DNA from: a virus
Virus record (IMG/VR): IMGVR_UViG_3300021354_000009
Coordinates: 1 to 56,419 of that record
DNA: 56,419 nucleotides
Strand: one strand, 5' to 3'
Under the pieces are notes generated by a model. The model did no database searches. It saw only the letters and a list, made by a program, of their open reading frames with translations, and was not told the DNA's origin. This document shows positions 1 through 8,083 of this stretch, in pieces (the stretch's first letter is position 1; every line of letters starts with the position of its first letter). The translations under genes and the position numbers were made by a program.

Positions 1-314
1 GAGACAGCACTCACAGTGATTGGACGCTTGTGCGTTGGATCACCGTAGAAGTTATCGTGGAAGTGGTGAGGCACTACGATATCCAAGAGAGCGCCATTCT
101 TGCAGACGCGGTGCAGTTCCTTCATCAACGGGATGAAGCTCTCACCGATATGCTCAAGGATATGGTGCGCCCTGATCTCTTCAACAGAGTTGTCCTCAAA
201 GGGCAACTTAGCGCCCTCAATGTTAACTAGGTAATCTGGCTCAACCAATGGGTCATCATCGACGTTTACAAAACCCTCGATGCGTTTATACCCACTACCT
301 AAGTTAACCTTCAT
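1..314 (-). CDS. SAM-dependent methyltransferase, N-terminal part (gene cut by the window ends)
   Basis: This is the 5' part of a gene that continues at the other end of the window (56022-56419). The start ATG at 314-312 overlaps the stop of the upstream gene (ATGA). The N-terminus has a class I methyltransferase motif I, NLGSGYKRIEGFVNVD, as in the COG4627 type of small methyltransferases. Joined through the 126-bp overlap the protein is 192 residues, a normal size for this group. Bases 1-7 do not match the other copy, so the reading frame here is reliable only down to about position 8. The substrate is unknown. Its neighbours (APS kinase, sulfotransferase-glycosyltransferase, RCC1 proteins) suggest glycan or surface modification, but this is inference. 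Confidence 0.75.
   Translation of the reverse strand, partial: MKVNLGSGYKRIEGFVNVDDDPLVEPDYLVNIEGAKLPFEDNSVEEIRAHHILEHIGESFIPLMKELHRVCKNGALLDIVVPHHFHDNFYGDPTHKRPITVSAV
8..133. repeat. Direct repeat of the window ends, copy 1
   Basis: These 126 bases are identical to 56294-56419. The methyltransferase gene reads through the join in one frame, so the simplest reading is a circular assembly written out with an overlap, meaning a complete, circular or circularly permuted phage genome. A true direct terminal repeat is less likely, because bases 1-7 do not continue the match and the repeat lies inside a gene. The length is close to common assembler k-mer sizes. Confidence 0.9.
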
Positions 315-700
315 AGAGCATCCAAAGCGTCGTGAGTAGTGCAAGCATCAATTGCGGCTTGCTTAGTCAACATCGCTTGGCGTGCTGTCTCTACAGCATT
401 AGCATCATATGAATCAGGGTTACGGGCTTGTTGGTTCACAACTTGTTGGAACTCAAAACCAGCGTTAGCTCTCATGCCACCCTTGCGGTCATCAACAGAG
501 ATCTCGTATGTATCCCAGATGATTTGCACTGGATCAGCGTTGAGGTCATAGCGATGTGCTGTGTACCCTTGACGGCCAGCTTGGATTGACGGGCGAACCT
601 CGACGGCATTACGCCATCCGTTGTTGCCTACGCCTTCTGAGGGAGGTGTATCCCAGACCTGCTTTACTTCGTTTCCGACTACTTGAACATAATGTGTCAT
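311..700 (-). CDS. Small phage protein, possible fibre-assembly partner
   Basis: The product is 129 residues. I chose ATG 700-698 because it follows AAGGAG at good spacing; a longer frame upstream lacks such a site and runs into the RCC1 gene. The middle contains WDTPPSEG, NGWRNAVEVRP and IWDTYEISVDDRKGGM, and the C-terminal half is rich in Ala and Gln. The segment with DPVQIIWDTYEISVDDRKG resembles small proteins often encoded just after tail-fibre genes, some of which act as fibre assembly chaperones. It lies directly after the RCC1 genes and overlaps the methyltransferase gene by ATGA. No catalytic motif is visible, and the chaperone role is a guess from position. Confidence 0.7.
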   Translation of the reverse strand: MTHYVQVVGNEVKQVWDTPPSEGVGNNGWRNAVEVRPSIQAGRQGYTAHRYDLNADPVQIIWDTYEISVDDRKGGMRANAGFEFQQVVNQQARNPDSYDANAVETARQAMLTKQAAIDACTTHDALDAL

Positions 701-720
701 GTGTGACTCCTTGTAAAAAA

Positions 721-1887
721 TTAAACTGATGCAATTGCCGTTGTGTTGGCAGAAGATCCAGCCGATATTGCTGTCCAACTAGTTAATGTGCCAACTTGTT
801 TTGGTGCTGATAAATTAGTTGTGTTACCTTGCCCCAACTGACCACTACTATTTGGCCCCCAAGTATAAAGAGTGCCAATTGTTGTTAGTGCGCCAGTACT
901 GTAAAGGCCTGCGCTTATTTGCAACCAATTAGTTGCAGAACCAATTTGCTTGGGGGAAGAATAGCTGGTTGTATTTCCTAGCCCCAATTGACCAAATGCT
1001 CCTTGACCCCAAGACCACATAGTGCCATCTGTTTTAATGGCTATTCCATTACTATATCCTGCGTCAATTTTTGACCAAGTGGTTAATGCACCAATTTGTT
1101 TTGGTGAGGAATAATATGTTGTGTTCCCAAGCCCAAGCTGGCCTACACCATTGTTTCCCCAAGCCCACAGAGTGCCGTCGGTTTTAAGTGCCAATGTATT
1201 ACCTAAAAGACTTGAAACTTTAGCCCAAGTTGTTAATGCGCCAATTTGTTTTGGTGAGGAGTAGTTTGTTGTGTTGCCAAGACCTAATACCCCGCCACCA
1301 CCTGAACCCCACGCCCATAATGTTCCATCTGTTTTAATGGCAAAAGTAGATGTGGCGGCGCCAGCACTACCTTGAACAAAAGCCCAATTGGTTAAAGCCC
1401 CAATTTGCACTGGGGAAGAATAGTATGTTGTATTACCTAATCCCAATTGACCACTTTGATTTCTTCCCCAACCCCACAAAGTGCCATTTGTCTTTATTCC
1501 AAAAGCAGTATATTGTCTAAGAGAAATAAAAGACCAATTGGTTAATGAGCCAACTTGTTTTGGGGAAGAATAATTGTTTGTGTTTCCAAGACCAGTACTA
1601 CCAAAACCACTACCACCCCAAGCCCAAAGTGTGCCATCTGTTTTTGTAGCAAGATTAACTGAAGAACCGCAACTAATAAGATTCCATGTAGTAAGCGATC
1701 CAACTTGTTTTGGGGACGAATAACTTGTAATATTTCCAACACCAAGTTGGCCAGAAGCGTTATCACCAATAGTAAATAAATACGGCACTGGCTGGCTAGG
1801 CCAAGTCCCCAACGCCCTTGCATTGGCTACACTGCTAAGACTCCATGAGCCTGAGTATTGAACGCCTGATACTGTTGTTGTTGCCAT
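721..1887 (-). CDS. RCC1-repeat beta-propeller protein (pair B, second member)
   Basis: The product is 388 residues. After a short N-terminal segment (VSGVQYSGSW, then GTWPSQPVP) it consists of seven repeats of about 50 residues following the pattern KTDGTLWAWG-x-N-x-x-GQLGLGNTT-x-YSSPKQIGALT-x-W. Seven repeats match the seven-bladed propeller of the eukaryotic RCC1 family. The last repeat is the most divergent. RCC1 repeats serve as binding platforms; in a phage beside fibre genes the likely role is adhesion, receptor binding or fibre decoration, not chromatin regulation. Its N-terminus matches that of the protein at 4815-5990. The upstream RCC1 gene ends 4 bases before this start, and GAGATAA acts as a modest ribosome binding site. 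Confidence 0.85.
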   Translation of the reverse strand: MATTTVSGVQYSGSWSLSSVANARALGTWPSQPVPYLFTIGDNASGQLGVGNITSYSSPKQVGSLTTWNLISCGSSVNLATKTDGTLWAWGGSGFGSTGLGNTNNYSSPKQVGSLTNWSFISLRQYTAFGIKTNGTLWGWGRNQSGQLGLGNTTYYSSPVQIGALTNWAFVQGSAGAATSTFAIKTDGTLWAWGSGGGGVLGLGNTTNYSSPKQIGALTTWAKVSSLLGNTLALKTDGTLWAWGNNGVGQLGLGNTTYYSSPKQIGALTTWSKIDAGYSNGIAIKTDGTMWSWGQGAFGQLGLGNTTSYSSPKQIGSATNWLQISAGLYSTGALTTIGTLYTWGPNSSGQLGQGNTTNLSAPKQVGTLTSWTAISAGSSANTTAIASV

Positions 1888-1891
1888 TTGT

Positions 1892-3031
1892 TTATCTCAA
1901 AGCAAAAGATGAATTTAGCATGGCGGCAACGGTAGACCACGTTAAAACCGACCCAACTTGCTTGGGGCTAGAGTAAGCGGTTACATTGCCCAACCCAAGC
2001 TGACCATTGGAGTTATAACCCCACGCCCATAAAGAACCGTCAGTTTTGGTTGCCATAGTAAAACTAGATGCACCTTGCGATGCCGCCACCCACGTAGTCA
2101 ATAAGCCAACTTGCTTAGGCGAAGAATAACTTGTTCTATTGCCAAGTCCTAGCTGTCCACGGTTGTTGTAGCCCCATGACCACAGAGTACCATCAGTTTT
2201 TGTATTGGCGGCACAAGCATATCCAGCATTAACAGTACGCCAAGTGGTAAGAGCGCCAATCTGTTTTGGAGATGAATAATAAGTAGTATTGCCAAGACCA
2301 AGTTGTCCTTGGCTATTGCTACCCCATGACCACATAGTGCCGTCAGTTTTAATGGCAAACGTCATAGGGTCTAAGTATGCTGATGTAGAAATCTTAGACC
2401 ATGTAGTCAATGCTCCGATTTGCTTTGGCGAAGAATATGACGTAGTATTTCCCAAACCTAACTGACCTACGTTACCACTACCCCAAGACCACAATGTGCC
2501 GTCAGTTTTTAAAGCAATAGTTTGATTATAACCAGCGGCAACATTGAGCCATGTAGAAAGTAATCCAACTTGCACAGGACTAGACCGATATGTAGTATTG
2601 CCTTGACCTAACTGACCATTATTATTGCGGCCCCACATCCATAATGTTCCATCAGTTTTAACTGCGCCAGTAAATCCTTCGCCACAAGCTACCTGCGCCC
2701 AAGTAGTTAATGCACCAACTTGTATGGGGCTAGAATAATTTGTAAGATTTCCATTACCCAAGTTGCCATAGCCGTTATATCCCCACATCCACAAGGTTCC
2801 ATTGGGCTTTAAAGCCGCCGCAAATACATTGCCAGCAGAAGCAGAGACGCTTGCCCACTCACTAGTAGCTCCAACTTGTACAGGAGATGAATAGGCGGTA
2901 GTGTTGCCTAATCCCAACTGACCTTGTGCATTGCGGCCCCAGCTATACAAATCATAAAAAGTCGTACTCGTCTGCGTCCCAAGCGGATTAAAGCCGGGCT
3001 TGTTGATGGCCGCTACGTAGCGATTGCTCAC
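1892..3031 (-). CDS. RCC1-repeat beta-propeller protein (pair B, first member)
   Basis: I place the start at GTG 3031-3029. It overlaps the stop of the upstream sulfotransferase gene (GTGA), has AAGGAT upstream, and gives an N-terminus (NKPGFNPLGTQTS) that matches the paralogue at 5994-7121. The product is then 379 residues with seven RCC1 repeats, for example IALKTDGTLWSWG and GQLGLGNTTSYSSPKQIG. It is predicted to fold as one seven-bladed propeller. The codons for the N-terminal motif keep a 27-base stretch (2969-2995) identical to 7053-7079. It probably works with the next gene, since the same two-gene arrangement occurs twice. Its function as an adhesin or receptor-binding part is inferred. 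Confidence 0.83.
   Translation of the reverse strand: MSNRYVAAINKPGFNPLGTQTSTTFYDLYSWGRNAQGQLGLGNTTAYSSPVQVGATSEWASVSASAGNVFAAALKPNGTLWMWGYNGYGNLGNGNLTNYSSPIQVGALTTWAQVACGEGFTGAVKTDGTLWMWGRNNNGQLGQGNTTYRSSPVQVGLLSTWLNVAAGYNQTIALKTDGTLWSWGSGNVGQLGLGNTTSYSSPKQIGALTTWSKISTSAYLDPMTFAIKTDGTMWSWGSNSQGQLGLGNTTYYSSPKQIGALTTWRTVNAGYACAANTKTDGTLWSWGYNNRGQLGLGNRTSYSSPKQVGLLTTWVAASQGASSFTMATKTDGSLWAWGYNSNGQLGLGNVTAYSSPKQVGSVLTWSTVAAMLNSSFALR
2969..2995. repeat. 27-bp exact repeat in paralogous RCC1 genes, copy 1
   Basis: These 27 bases are identical to 7053-7079. They encode the conserved KPGFNPLGTQT segment near the N-terminus of the first RCC1 protein of each pair. The surrounding repeats differ at synonymous sites, so exact identity here is notable. 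It may reflect a recent duplication or a recombination point. Confidence 0.85.
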
Positions 3032-4800
3032 GAAACCATCCTTAGTTCTACTTTGTTCATGTTCAATCTCTCTTTGATTTTGTTGAACGGAGCATCCCAC
3101 TCACCAAACACTTCTTGACGCAACAGCTTCATGGTGTCGTAGTACGGGCACTTATCGCCATCTAAAGCATACAGGTAGTACCCCATCACAGGGATAACCA
3201 CCCAAGTCTCCACACCCATAGCCGCCGCCAAATGGCTCACGGACGTACATGAACTGATGACTAAGTCGCAGGATGCAACAGCGTTTTTAGTGTCTTCCCA
3301 AGTATTCAATGGTACTTGTTTTACCCACGTAGGGCAAGCATCTGCACCCTCATCGCGCTGTAAAGATATGAACTCATAGTCCGTGCCTCGCACTGCATCA
3401 AACAGCATTTGGTATGGGAAGCGTTTGTTATGGTCGTCCTCGAATTTGCTGTTACCTTGCCAACGCAGACCAATGCGTTTCTTGTAACCTTTGATGACTG
3501 CGGGCTTGTCAATATACGCATCCCCACGTAGGTCTGCCATCTCGTAGCCGAGGTAGTACGGAGCCACCATAGCAAAGCACCAGAAGTCGTGGTAGACGCC
3601 GTATTCCGCGCCGTGCTGAATGACAGCAGATACGCCTTCAATCTTATTGAACAAACCCACCAAAGCGCCTGAACAGCACACTACTACCTTGTTACCCCTC
3701 GCAACTAAGTCACGGGCGTAACGCACTTGGTGGATTTGATCGCCAAGGCCGTGATCGCAGTACAGCAGGATCGTGCCTTTTGTCTTGCCGTCCCACTCTG
3801 GGGCTGGGGTGTCTGGGAACTTCTCACCAATGATTCCACAGAAGCGCCCTCTGTTCATCTCTCTATAGCCCTCACCGACCTTGCCCTGTTTGAGCAAGTA
3901 CCAACTGCGGTTGTACGCGGCTCGGTGGTCATTGGGACGCTCGGCATTGAGCTTCTCTGAGAGTCTCCACCCTTCGGTAAAGTCACCCATCTTGCCAGCC
4001 GCGACTTGGAGGTCTAAGTCATCTAACTCAGGCATCGTGCGTGCGTTGTCATTCCAGAACTCTGGTTGGCAGAATTGGTTGTAGTGGTGCTTCAATAAGT
4101 CTTTGGACTTGTCATCGTGCTGTTTAGCCAAGACGGGCTTGACATCGTGCATACCAGCGTAGCCGTGTAGGTTCTCGTCGTCTTCCTTGACCGAACTGCC
4201 GTCGATGTTGCTGAAGTCGTAGGCGTATGGCTCCAGACCCAAGAACTCATGGATGCGGTCTAGTTGACCCTTTGGATCAGCAAGGAGTTCGTCATACACA
4301 ACGAATAGGAAGTTCTCTGGCATGGCTTTGTAGCCCGCTTCCAACGACAGATATGCCGCCTTTAGGTGGTCAGCCAACTGTCCAGAGTACATGAATTTAT
4401 CTAGATCATCAGGCTTTGCCACGCGCACGAACGACGCCATGCAATCAGGCACAGGACGCACGGTAGCGATCACCTTACAGGGACGATTCAGCACTTGGTT
4501 CATCGCACCCATGATCTGGGGGATAGGCCACCCACGGGACTTGTCAATGATGACAGGCTTGTCTGTGTCTTCGTAGAAAGCATCAATACAGCCACGCATT
4601 GTCTGCGCGAGCTTCTTGCGTTCAGGGTCGTTCTCGTTTAACAGGCCAGCCGAGTGCCATGTGTTGGCAAGCCCATCAAGGGCGTGGACAAGGCCAGATG
4701 TCGTAGAGACGTGGGTTGCGGGGTTTTGGTTCAGGATAGCCGCCAAGACGGTAGAGCCTGAACGTGGAATGCCAGAGAGGAAGTGTAGTGTTTTGTTCAT
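3028..4800 (-). CDS. Sulfotransferase-TPR-glycosyltransferase fusion
   Basis: The product is 590 residues. Residues 1 to about 265 look like a sulfotransferase: HFLSGIPRSGSTVL at the N-terminus is the 5'-phosphosulfate loop that binds PAPS, and ATVRPVPDCMASFVR fits the 3'-phosphate site. Residues about 270-325 form a TPR-like helical segment (AAYNRSWYLLKQGKVGEGY). Residues about 330-585 resemble the GT9-type C-terminal domain found on TPR proteins, with YCDHGLGDQIHQVRYARDL, IGLRWQGNSKFEDDHNKRFP and SCDLVISSCTSVSHLAAAMG. One chain may therefore bind or build a glycan and sulfate it. It sits between the two RCC1 pairs. The start ATG at 4800 has no strong ribosome binding site. Acceptor and activity are unknown. 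Confidence 0.8.
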   Translation of the reverse strand: MNKTLHFLSGIPRSGSTVLAAILNQNPATHVSTTSGLVHALDGLANTWHSAGLLNENDPERKKLAQTMRGCIDAFYEDTDKPVIIDKSRGWPIPQIMGAMNQVLNRPCKVIATVRPVPDCMASFVRVAKPDDLDKFMYSGQLADHLKAAYLSLEAGYKAMPENFLFVVYDELLADPKGQLDRIHEFLGLEPYAYDFSNIDGSSVKEDDENLHGYAGMHDVKPVLAKQHDDKSKDLLKHHYNQFCQPEFWNDNARTMPELDDLDLQVAAGKMGDFTEGWRLSEKLNAERPNDHRAAYNRSWYLLKQGKVGEGYREMNRGRFCGIIGEKFPDTPAPEWDGKTKGTILLYCDHGLGDQIHQVRYARDLVARGNKVVVCCSGALVGLFNKIEGVSAVIQHGAEYGVYHDFWCFAMVAPYYLGYEMADLRGDAYIDKPAVIKGYKKRIGLRWQGNSKFEDDHNKRFPYQMLFDAVRGTDYEFISLQRDEGADACPTWVKQVPLNTWEDTKNAVASCDLVISSCTSVSHLAAAMGVETWVVIPVMGYYLYALDGDKCPYYDTMKLLRQEVFGEWDAPFNKIKERLNMNKVELRMVS

Positions 4801-4814
4801 GGGATTAGTTTATA

Positions 4815-5990
4815 TCAGGTAGAGGCAATTGCTACTACATTATTTAAACTACAAGAAACAGATGACCAAGTTGTTAATGATCCAACCTGTTTAGGGGATG
4901 AATAGTTTGTTGTATTACCTGTACCTAGTTGTCCATAATTGTTTTGACCCCAAGTCCAAAGGGTTCCATCAGTTTTAGTAGAAACGGTAAAGTATCTACC
5001 CGATGCAATAGTTAACCAATTTGTTAATACACCAATTTGTTTTGGAGATGAGTAATTAGTTCTGTTTCCAAGACCTAATTCTCCAATACTATTTATTCCC
5101 CAAGACCAAAGAGTTCCGTCTGTTTTGGTGGCTAATGATGTGTATGGGCCTGCATTTGTAATAAGCCATGTGGTTAAAGCGCCAATTTGTTTTGGTGAAG
5201 AATAATTGGTGCTATTGCCAAGGCCTAATTGGCCACCTGCGCCTTGATAATTGGAATTCCAACCCCAAGACCATATTGTTCCATCGGTCTTAATAGCCAA
5301 GGCATGAAAAAACCCCGCAGTTATTTTTGACCAAGTTGTCAAAGAACCAACTTGTTTTGGAGAAGAATAAGATGTAGTGTTATTAAGACCTAGTTCGCCA
5401 TAATCATTTCTAGCCCATGACCAAAGCGTACCGTCGGTTTTAATAGCGTAAGAACTATATGCACCTGCGGCTGTAGTAAGCCAAGTGGTTAAACTGCCTA
5501 TTTGTTTAGGTGATGAATAATAGGTTATGTTTCCCAAACCTAATTGGCCAAAACCATTACCACCCCAAGCCCATAATGTACCGTCTGTTTTGGTAGTTAA
5601 AACATTGAAATATCCTACAGATATTTTTGACCAATTAGTTAAAGCTCCAACTTGTTTAGGTGACGAATAAGATGTTGTATTACCTAAGCCAAGTCTACCG
5701 CCGGGACCATAACCCCATGCCCACAAAGTACCGTCCGTTTTAATTACAAGAGATGCGCCTATTGATGTACCAGTTGGTAATACTGACCAGCTAGTAAGAG
5801 TGTCAACCTGCTTGGGGGATGAATAATTAGTCGTGTTACCTAATCCAAGCTGACCATTACTGTTTAAACCCCACGCATACAAATGCGGAGCAGGCTGAGT
5901 CGGCCAAGTCCCTGCCGAAATAGCAGAGTTAACCTGTTGCATTGTCCAGATGCCTGAGTATTGAACGCCTGATACTTGTAATGTTGCCAT
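4815..5990 (-). CDS. RCC1-repeat beta-propeller protein (pair A, second member)
   Basis: The product is 391 residues. The N-terminus VSGVQYSGIW and GTWPTQPAPHLYAWG is shared with the protein at 721-1887, which marks the two as paralogues. Seven RCC1 repeats follow; the fifth carries a short insertion (WNSNYQGAGGQ). The start ATG 5990 has AAGGAT upstream and lies 3 bases after the stop of the preceding RCC1 gene. Residues in the loop after WAWG or WSWG vary from blade to blade while the GQLGLGN and YSSPKQ parts stay constant, as expected for a propeller with a variable binding face. A surface-binding role is inferred. Confidence 0.85.
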   Translation of the reverse strand: MATLQVSGVQYSGIWTMQQVNSAISAGTWPTQPAPHLYAWGLNSNGQLGLGNTTNYSSPKQVDTLTSWSVLPTGTSIGASLVIKTDGTLWAWGYGPGGRLGLGNTTSYSSPKQVGALTNWSKISVGYFNVLTTKTDGTLWAWGGNGFGQLGLGNITYYSSPKQIGSLTTWLTTAAGAYSSYAIKTDGTLWSWARNDYGELGLNNTTSYSSPKQVGSLTTWSKITAGFFHALAIKTDGTIWSWGWNSNYQGAGGQLGLGNSTNYSSPKQIGALTTWLITNAGPYTSLATKTDGTLWSWGINSIGELGLGNRTNYSSPKQIGVLTNWLTIASGRYFTVSTKTDGTLWTWGQNNYGQLGTGNTTNYSSPKQVGSLTTWSSVSCSLNNVVAIAST

Positions 5991-5993
5991 GAT

Positions 5994-7121
5994 TTATCCT
6001 TGGGCAATAACATGATACTGGCCACCATCAAAAACACCCCAAGTTGTAGATACTCCCACTTGTTTTGGTGATGAGTAGCTTGTAGTATTTCCAAGACCTA
6101 ACTGTCCTTCTGTGCCACGACCCCAAGCCCAAAGCGTTCCGTCAGTTTTAGATGCAAGTGTAAATTCTTGACCGCCAACAGCAAGATTTAACCAGTTGGT
6201 TAATGAACCCACTTGTTTGGGTGAGGAATAATATGTCAGATTGTTAAGGCCTAACTGTCCTGTTTGATTTTGTCCCCACGCCCAAAAAGTACCGTCAGTT
6301 TTAACAGCTACGGTGTAATACGCACCACCAGAAACTTTTAACCAATTTGTTAATGCGCCAATTTGTTTGGGAGAGCTAAAGTTAGTTCTATTTCCAATCC
6401 CTAGTTGACCAACTGCATTATTTCCCCAAGACCAAATAGTTCCATCGGTTTTAACAGCATATGAATTTACCCTACCAGCAGAAACAGTTGACCAATTAGT
6501 TAAAGCGCCCACTTGTTTAGGAGATGAATAATATGTTGTATTTCCAAGTCCAAGTTCACCGTATGGATTTTGACCCCATGAGAATAATTGACCCGAAGTA
6601 TTGATTGCAACGCAATGCGCTCCTCCAAAAGCAATTTTGCTCCAAGTGGTTAATGATCCAACTTGTTTTGGAGATGAATAAGATGTTGTGTTACCAAGGC
6701 CTAATTGACCAGAACCGCCATATCCCCATGCCCATAACGTACCATCGGTTTTAATAACGTAAATTTGTGGGCCAAATCCTTGGGCAATATACGACCATGT
6801 AGTCAATGAACCGACTTGCTTGGGCGAAGAATAATATGTTGTATTACCAAGACCTAATTGGCCACTGCCATTCGAGCCCCATGCCCATAAAGTACCGTCA
6901 TTACGAATTGCATAAGAAGAATTTGTTGCGCCAACATTTGTCCAATACAAAGAACCAACTTGTTTTGGCGAGGAATAATTTGTTCTATTATTAAGTCCAA
7001 GCGCCCCATCTGCGCCACTACCCCAAGTAAATAGGTTATATGCATAGGAAGACGTCTGCGTCCCAAGCGGATTAAAGCCAGGCTTAATAATACTTCCCAG
7101 ATTTTGTTGGCGTAAGCTCAT
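5994..7121 (-). CDS. RCC1-repeat beta-propeller protein (pair A, first member)
   Basis: The product is 375 residues and starts MSLRQQNLGSIIKPGFNPLG, which aligns with the first member of pair B. Seven RCC1 repeats follow (for example YAVKTDGTIWSWGNN and GQLGIGNRTNFSSPKQIG). It is the first RCC1 gene after the fibre genes in the direction of transcription, so the propeller array sits where receptor-binding or fibre-tip genes are expected. There is no signal peptide or membrane segment, which fits a virion protein or cytoplasmic assembly factor. The close repeats make gene conversion between copies plausible. Confidence 0.85.
   Translation of the reverse strand: MSLRQQNLGSIIKPGFNPLGTQTSSYAYNLFTWGSGADGALGLNNRTNYSSPKQVGSLYWTNVGATNSSYAIRNDGTLWAWGSNGSGQLGLGNTTYYSSPKQVGSLTTWSYIAQGFGPQIYVIKTDGTLWAWGYGGSGQLGLGNTTSYSSPKQVGSLTTWSKIAFGGAHCVAINTSGQLFSWGQNPYGELGLGNTTYYSSPKQVGALTNWSTVSAGRVNSYAVKTDGTIWSWGNNAVGQLGIGNRTNFSSPKQIGALTNWLKVSGGAYYTVAVKTDGTFWAWGQNQTGQLGLNNLTYYSSPKQVGSLTNWLNLAVGGQEFTLASKTDGTLWAWGRGTEGQLGLGNTTSYSSPKQVGVSTTWGVFDGGQYHVIAQG
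7053..7079. repeat. 27-bp exact repeat in paralogous RCC1 genes, copy 2
   Basis: This copy is identical to 2969-2995 and lies in the codons for the shared N-terminal KPGFNPLGTQT segment of the first RCC1 gene in pair A. Confidence 0.85.
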
Positions 7122-7135
7122 TGGCTACTCCAAAA

Positions 7136-7510
7136 TTACGATATGACTTCGTATGAGATCGTGTAAGTGATTCCGCTTGCAGTACCCGATGTCACCGTGA
7201 TGGACTTGTCTTCCATCAAATAGATGGCAGTCGTTTTATCCACAGCAATCACTGACGCGCTTGCGGGCACAGCAATAGTGGAGATCACTGGGTAAGCAGT
7301 ACCACCACCTGCCGCTACACTGTTAATTGACACGGTAGCATTTACAGCCGAAGTACCGTTCACGTTAGCGCACACGATCTGGTTGATCTTGTAGACCTGA
7401 CCACTGGATGCGGCGTTAGATAGCAACACGTTAGCAGTTGTATTGGTAGGTGTTAAGTACGTGGTCGTGCCAGACGCTGTGGTCGCCGCAAGAAGATTTG
7501 GATTAGCCAT
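7136..7510 (-). CDS. Small Thr/Ser/Ala-rich virion protein candidate
   Basis: The product is 124 residues with no charged core and many Thr, Ser, Ala and Val residues, predicted to be beta-rich (for example SAVNATVSINSVAAGGG). Such composition is typical of phage fibre or decoration proteins. The start ATG 7510 has a strong AAGGAG site upstream. It lies between the fibre genes (7520-10230) and the RCC1 array. It has no motif that identifies a family with certainty. A trimeric head-like domain or collar protein is possible. Confidence 0.65.
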   Translation of the reverse strand: MANPNLLAATTASGTTTYLTPTNTTANVLLSNAASSGQVYKINQIVCANVNGTSAVNATVSINSVAAGGGTAYPVISTIAVPASASVIAVDKTTAIYLMEDKSITVTSGTASGITYTISYEVIS

Positions 7511-7519
7511 GTTAGCTCC

Positions 7520-8083
7520 TTAAATACTGAAGATAAAGTTGATCATTGTCGCTTTGGCTTGTGTGACGCCAGAAGCCGCGGGTGCAGACGATACCCAACC
7601 AGAACCGTTTGATGTCAACACGTTTCCGTTAGTTCCAGATGACGTCAAACCTGTACCACCGTTTGCGGCAATTAAAGTCCCCGCCAACGTGATAGCCCCA
7701 GTTGAACTGGTACTTGGCGTAAACCCTGTGGTGCCCGCGCTGAATGATGTCACACCACCAGTACTGGCCGCCCAAGTTGGTAAACCGCCAGACAATGTCA
7801 ACACATAGCCATTAGTGCCTACAGCCAACTTGCTTAGAGTATTTGTAGCCGATGCATATAGCAAGTCACCAGTGGTGTAGGTCGTCAGACCCGTACCGCC
7901 TGCGGTCGTTGGCGTTGTCTTCCAAGCGATAACTTGTACAGCGTTCGAATTGTCTTTGTAGAACAACTTACCATCGGTGACGTTGATCGCCAACTCACCA
8001 TTTGCAAGATTTGTGTTTACAGGAACGGAAGCCGCTGTAGTGCTGTAGTACAGCGAAATTGGGGTATAGCCTGATGCGGACAT
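7520..8083 (-). CDS. Short tail-fibre protein
   Basis: The product is 187 residues. The N-terminus contains NLANGELAINVTDGKLFYKD, a pattern seen at the N-termini of phage fibre and tropism proteins (Mtd_N-like), where it forms the attachment domain. The rest is Gly/Thr/Ser-rich repeat sequence (AGGTGLTTYTTGDLLYASA, NGGTGLTSSGTNGNVL) typical of a fibre shaft. It starts at an ATG that shares a base with the stop of the large fibre gene (TAATG), so the two are translationally coupled. One copy of the genome-wide palindrome CCAGTTSAACTGG lies inside it at 7698-7710. Confidence 0.75.
   Translation of the reverse strand: MSASGYTPISLYYSTTAASVPVNTNLANGELAINVTDGKLFYKDNSNAVQVIAWKTTPTTAGGTGLTTYTTGDLLYASATNTLSKLAVGTNGYVLTLSGGLPTWAASTGGVTSFSAGTTGFTPSTSSTGAITLAGTLIAANGGTGLTSSGTNGNVLTSNGSGWVSSAPAASGVTQAKATMINFIFSI

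Noticed and set aside
8-133. True direct terminal repeats as physical genome ends
   Set aside because: The repeat lies within a methyltransferase gene that reads through the join, and bases 1-7 do not extend the match; an assembly overlap is simpler.
721-7121. Diversity-generating retroelement acting on RCC1 genes
   Set aside because: There is no reverse transcriptase gene and no template/variable repeat pair with adenine-specific changes.
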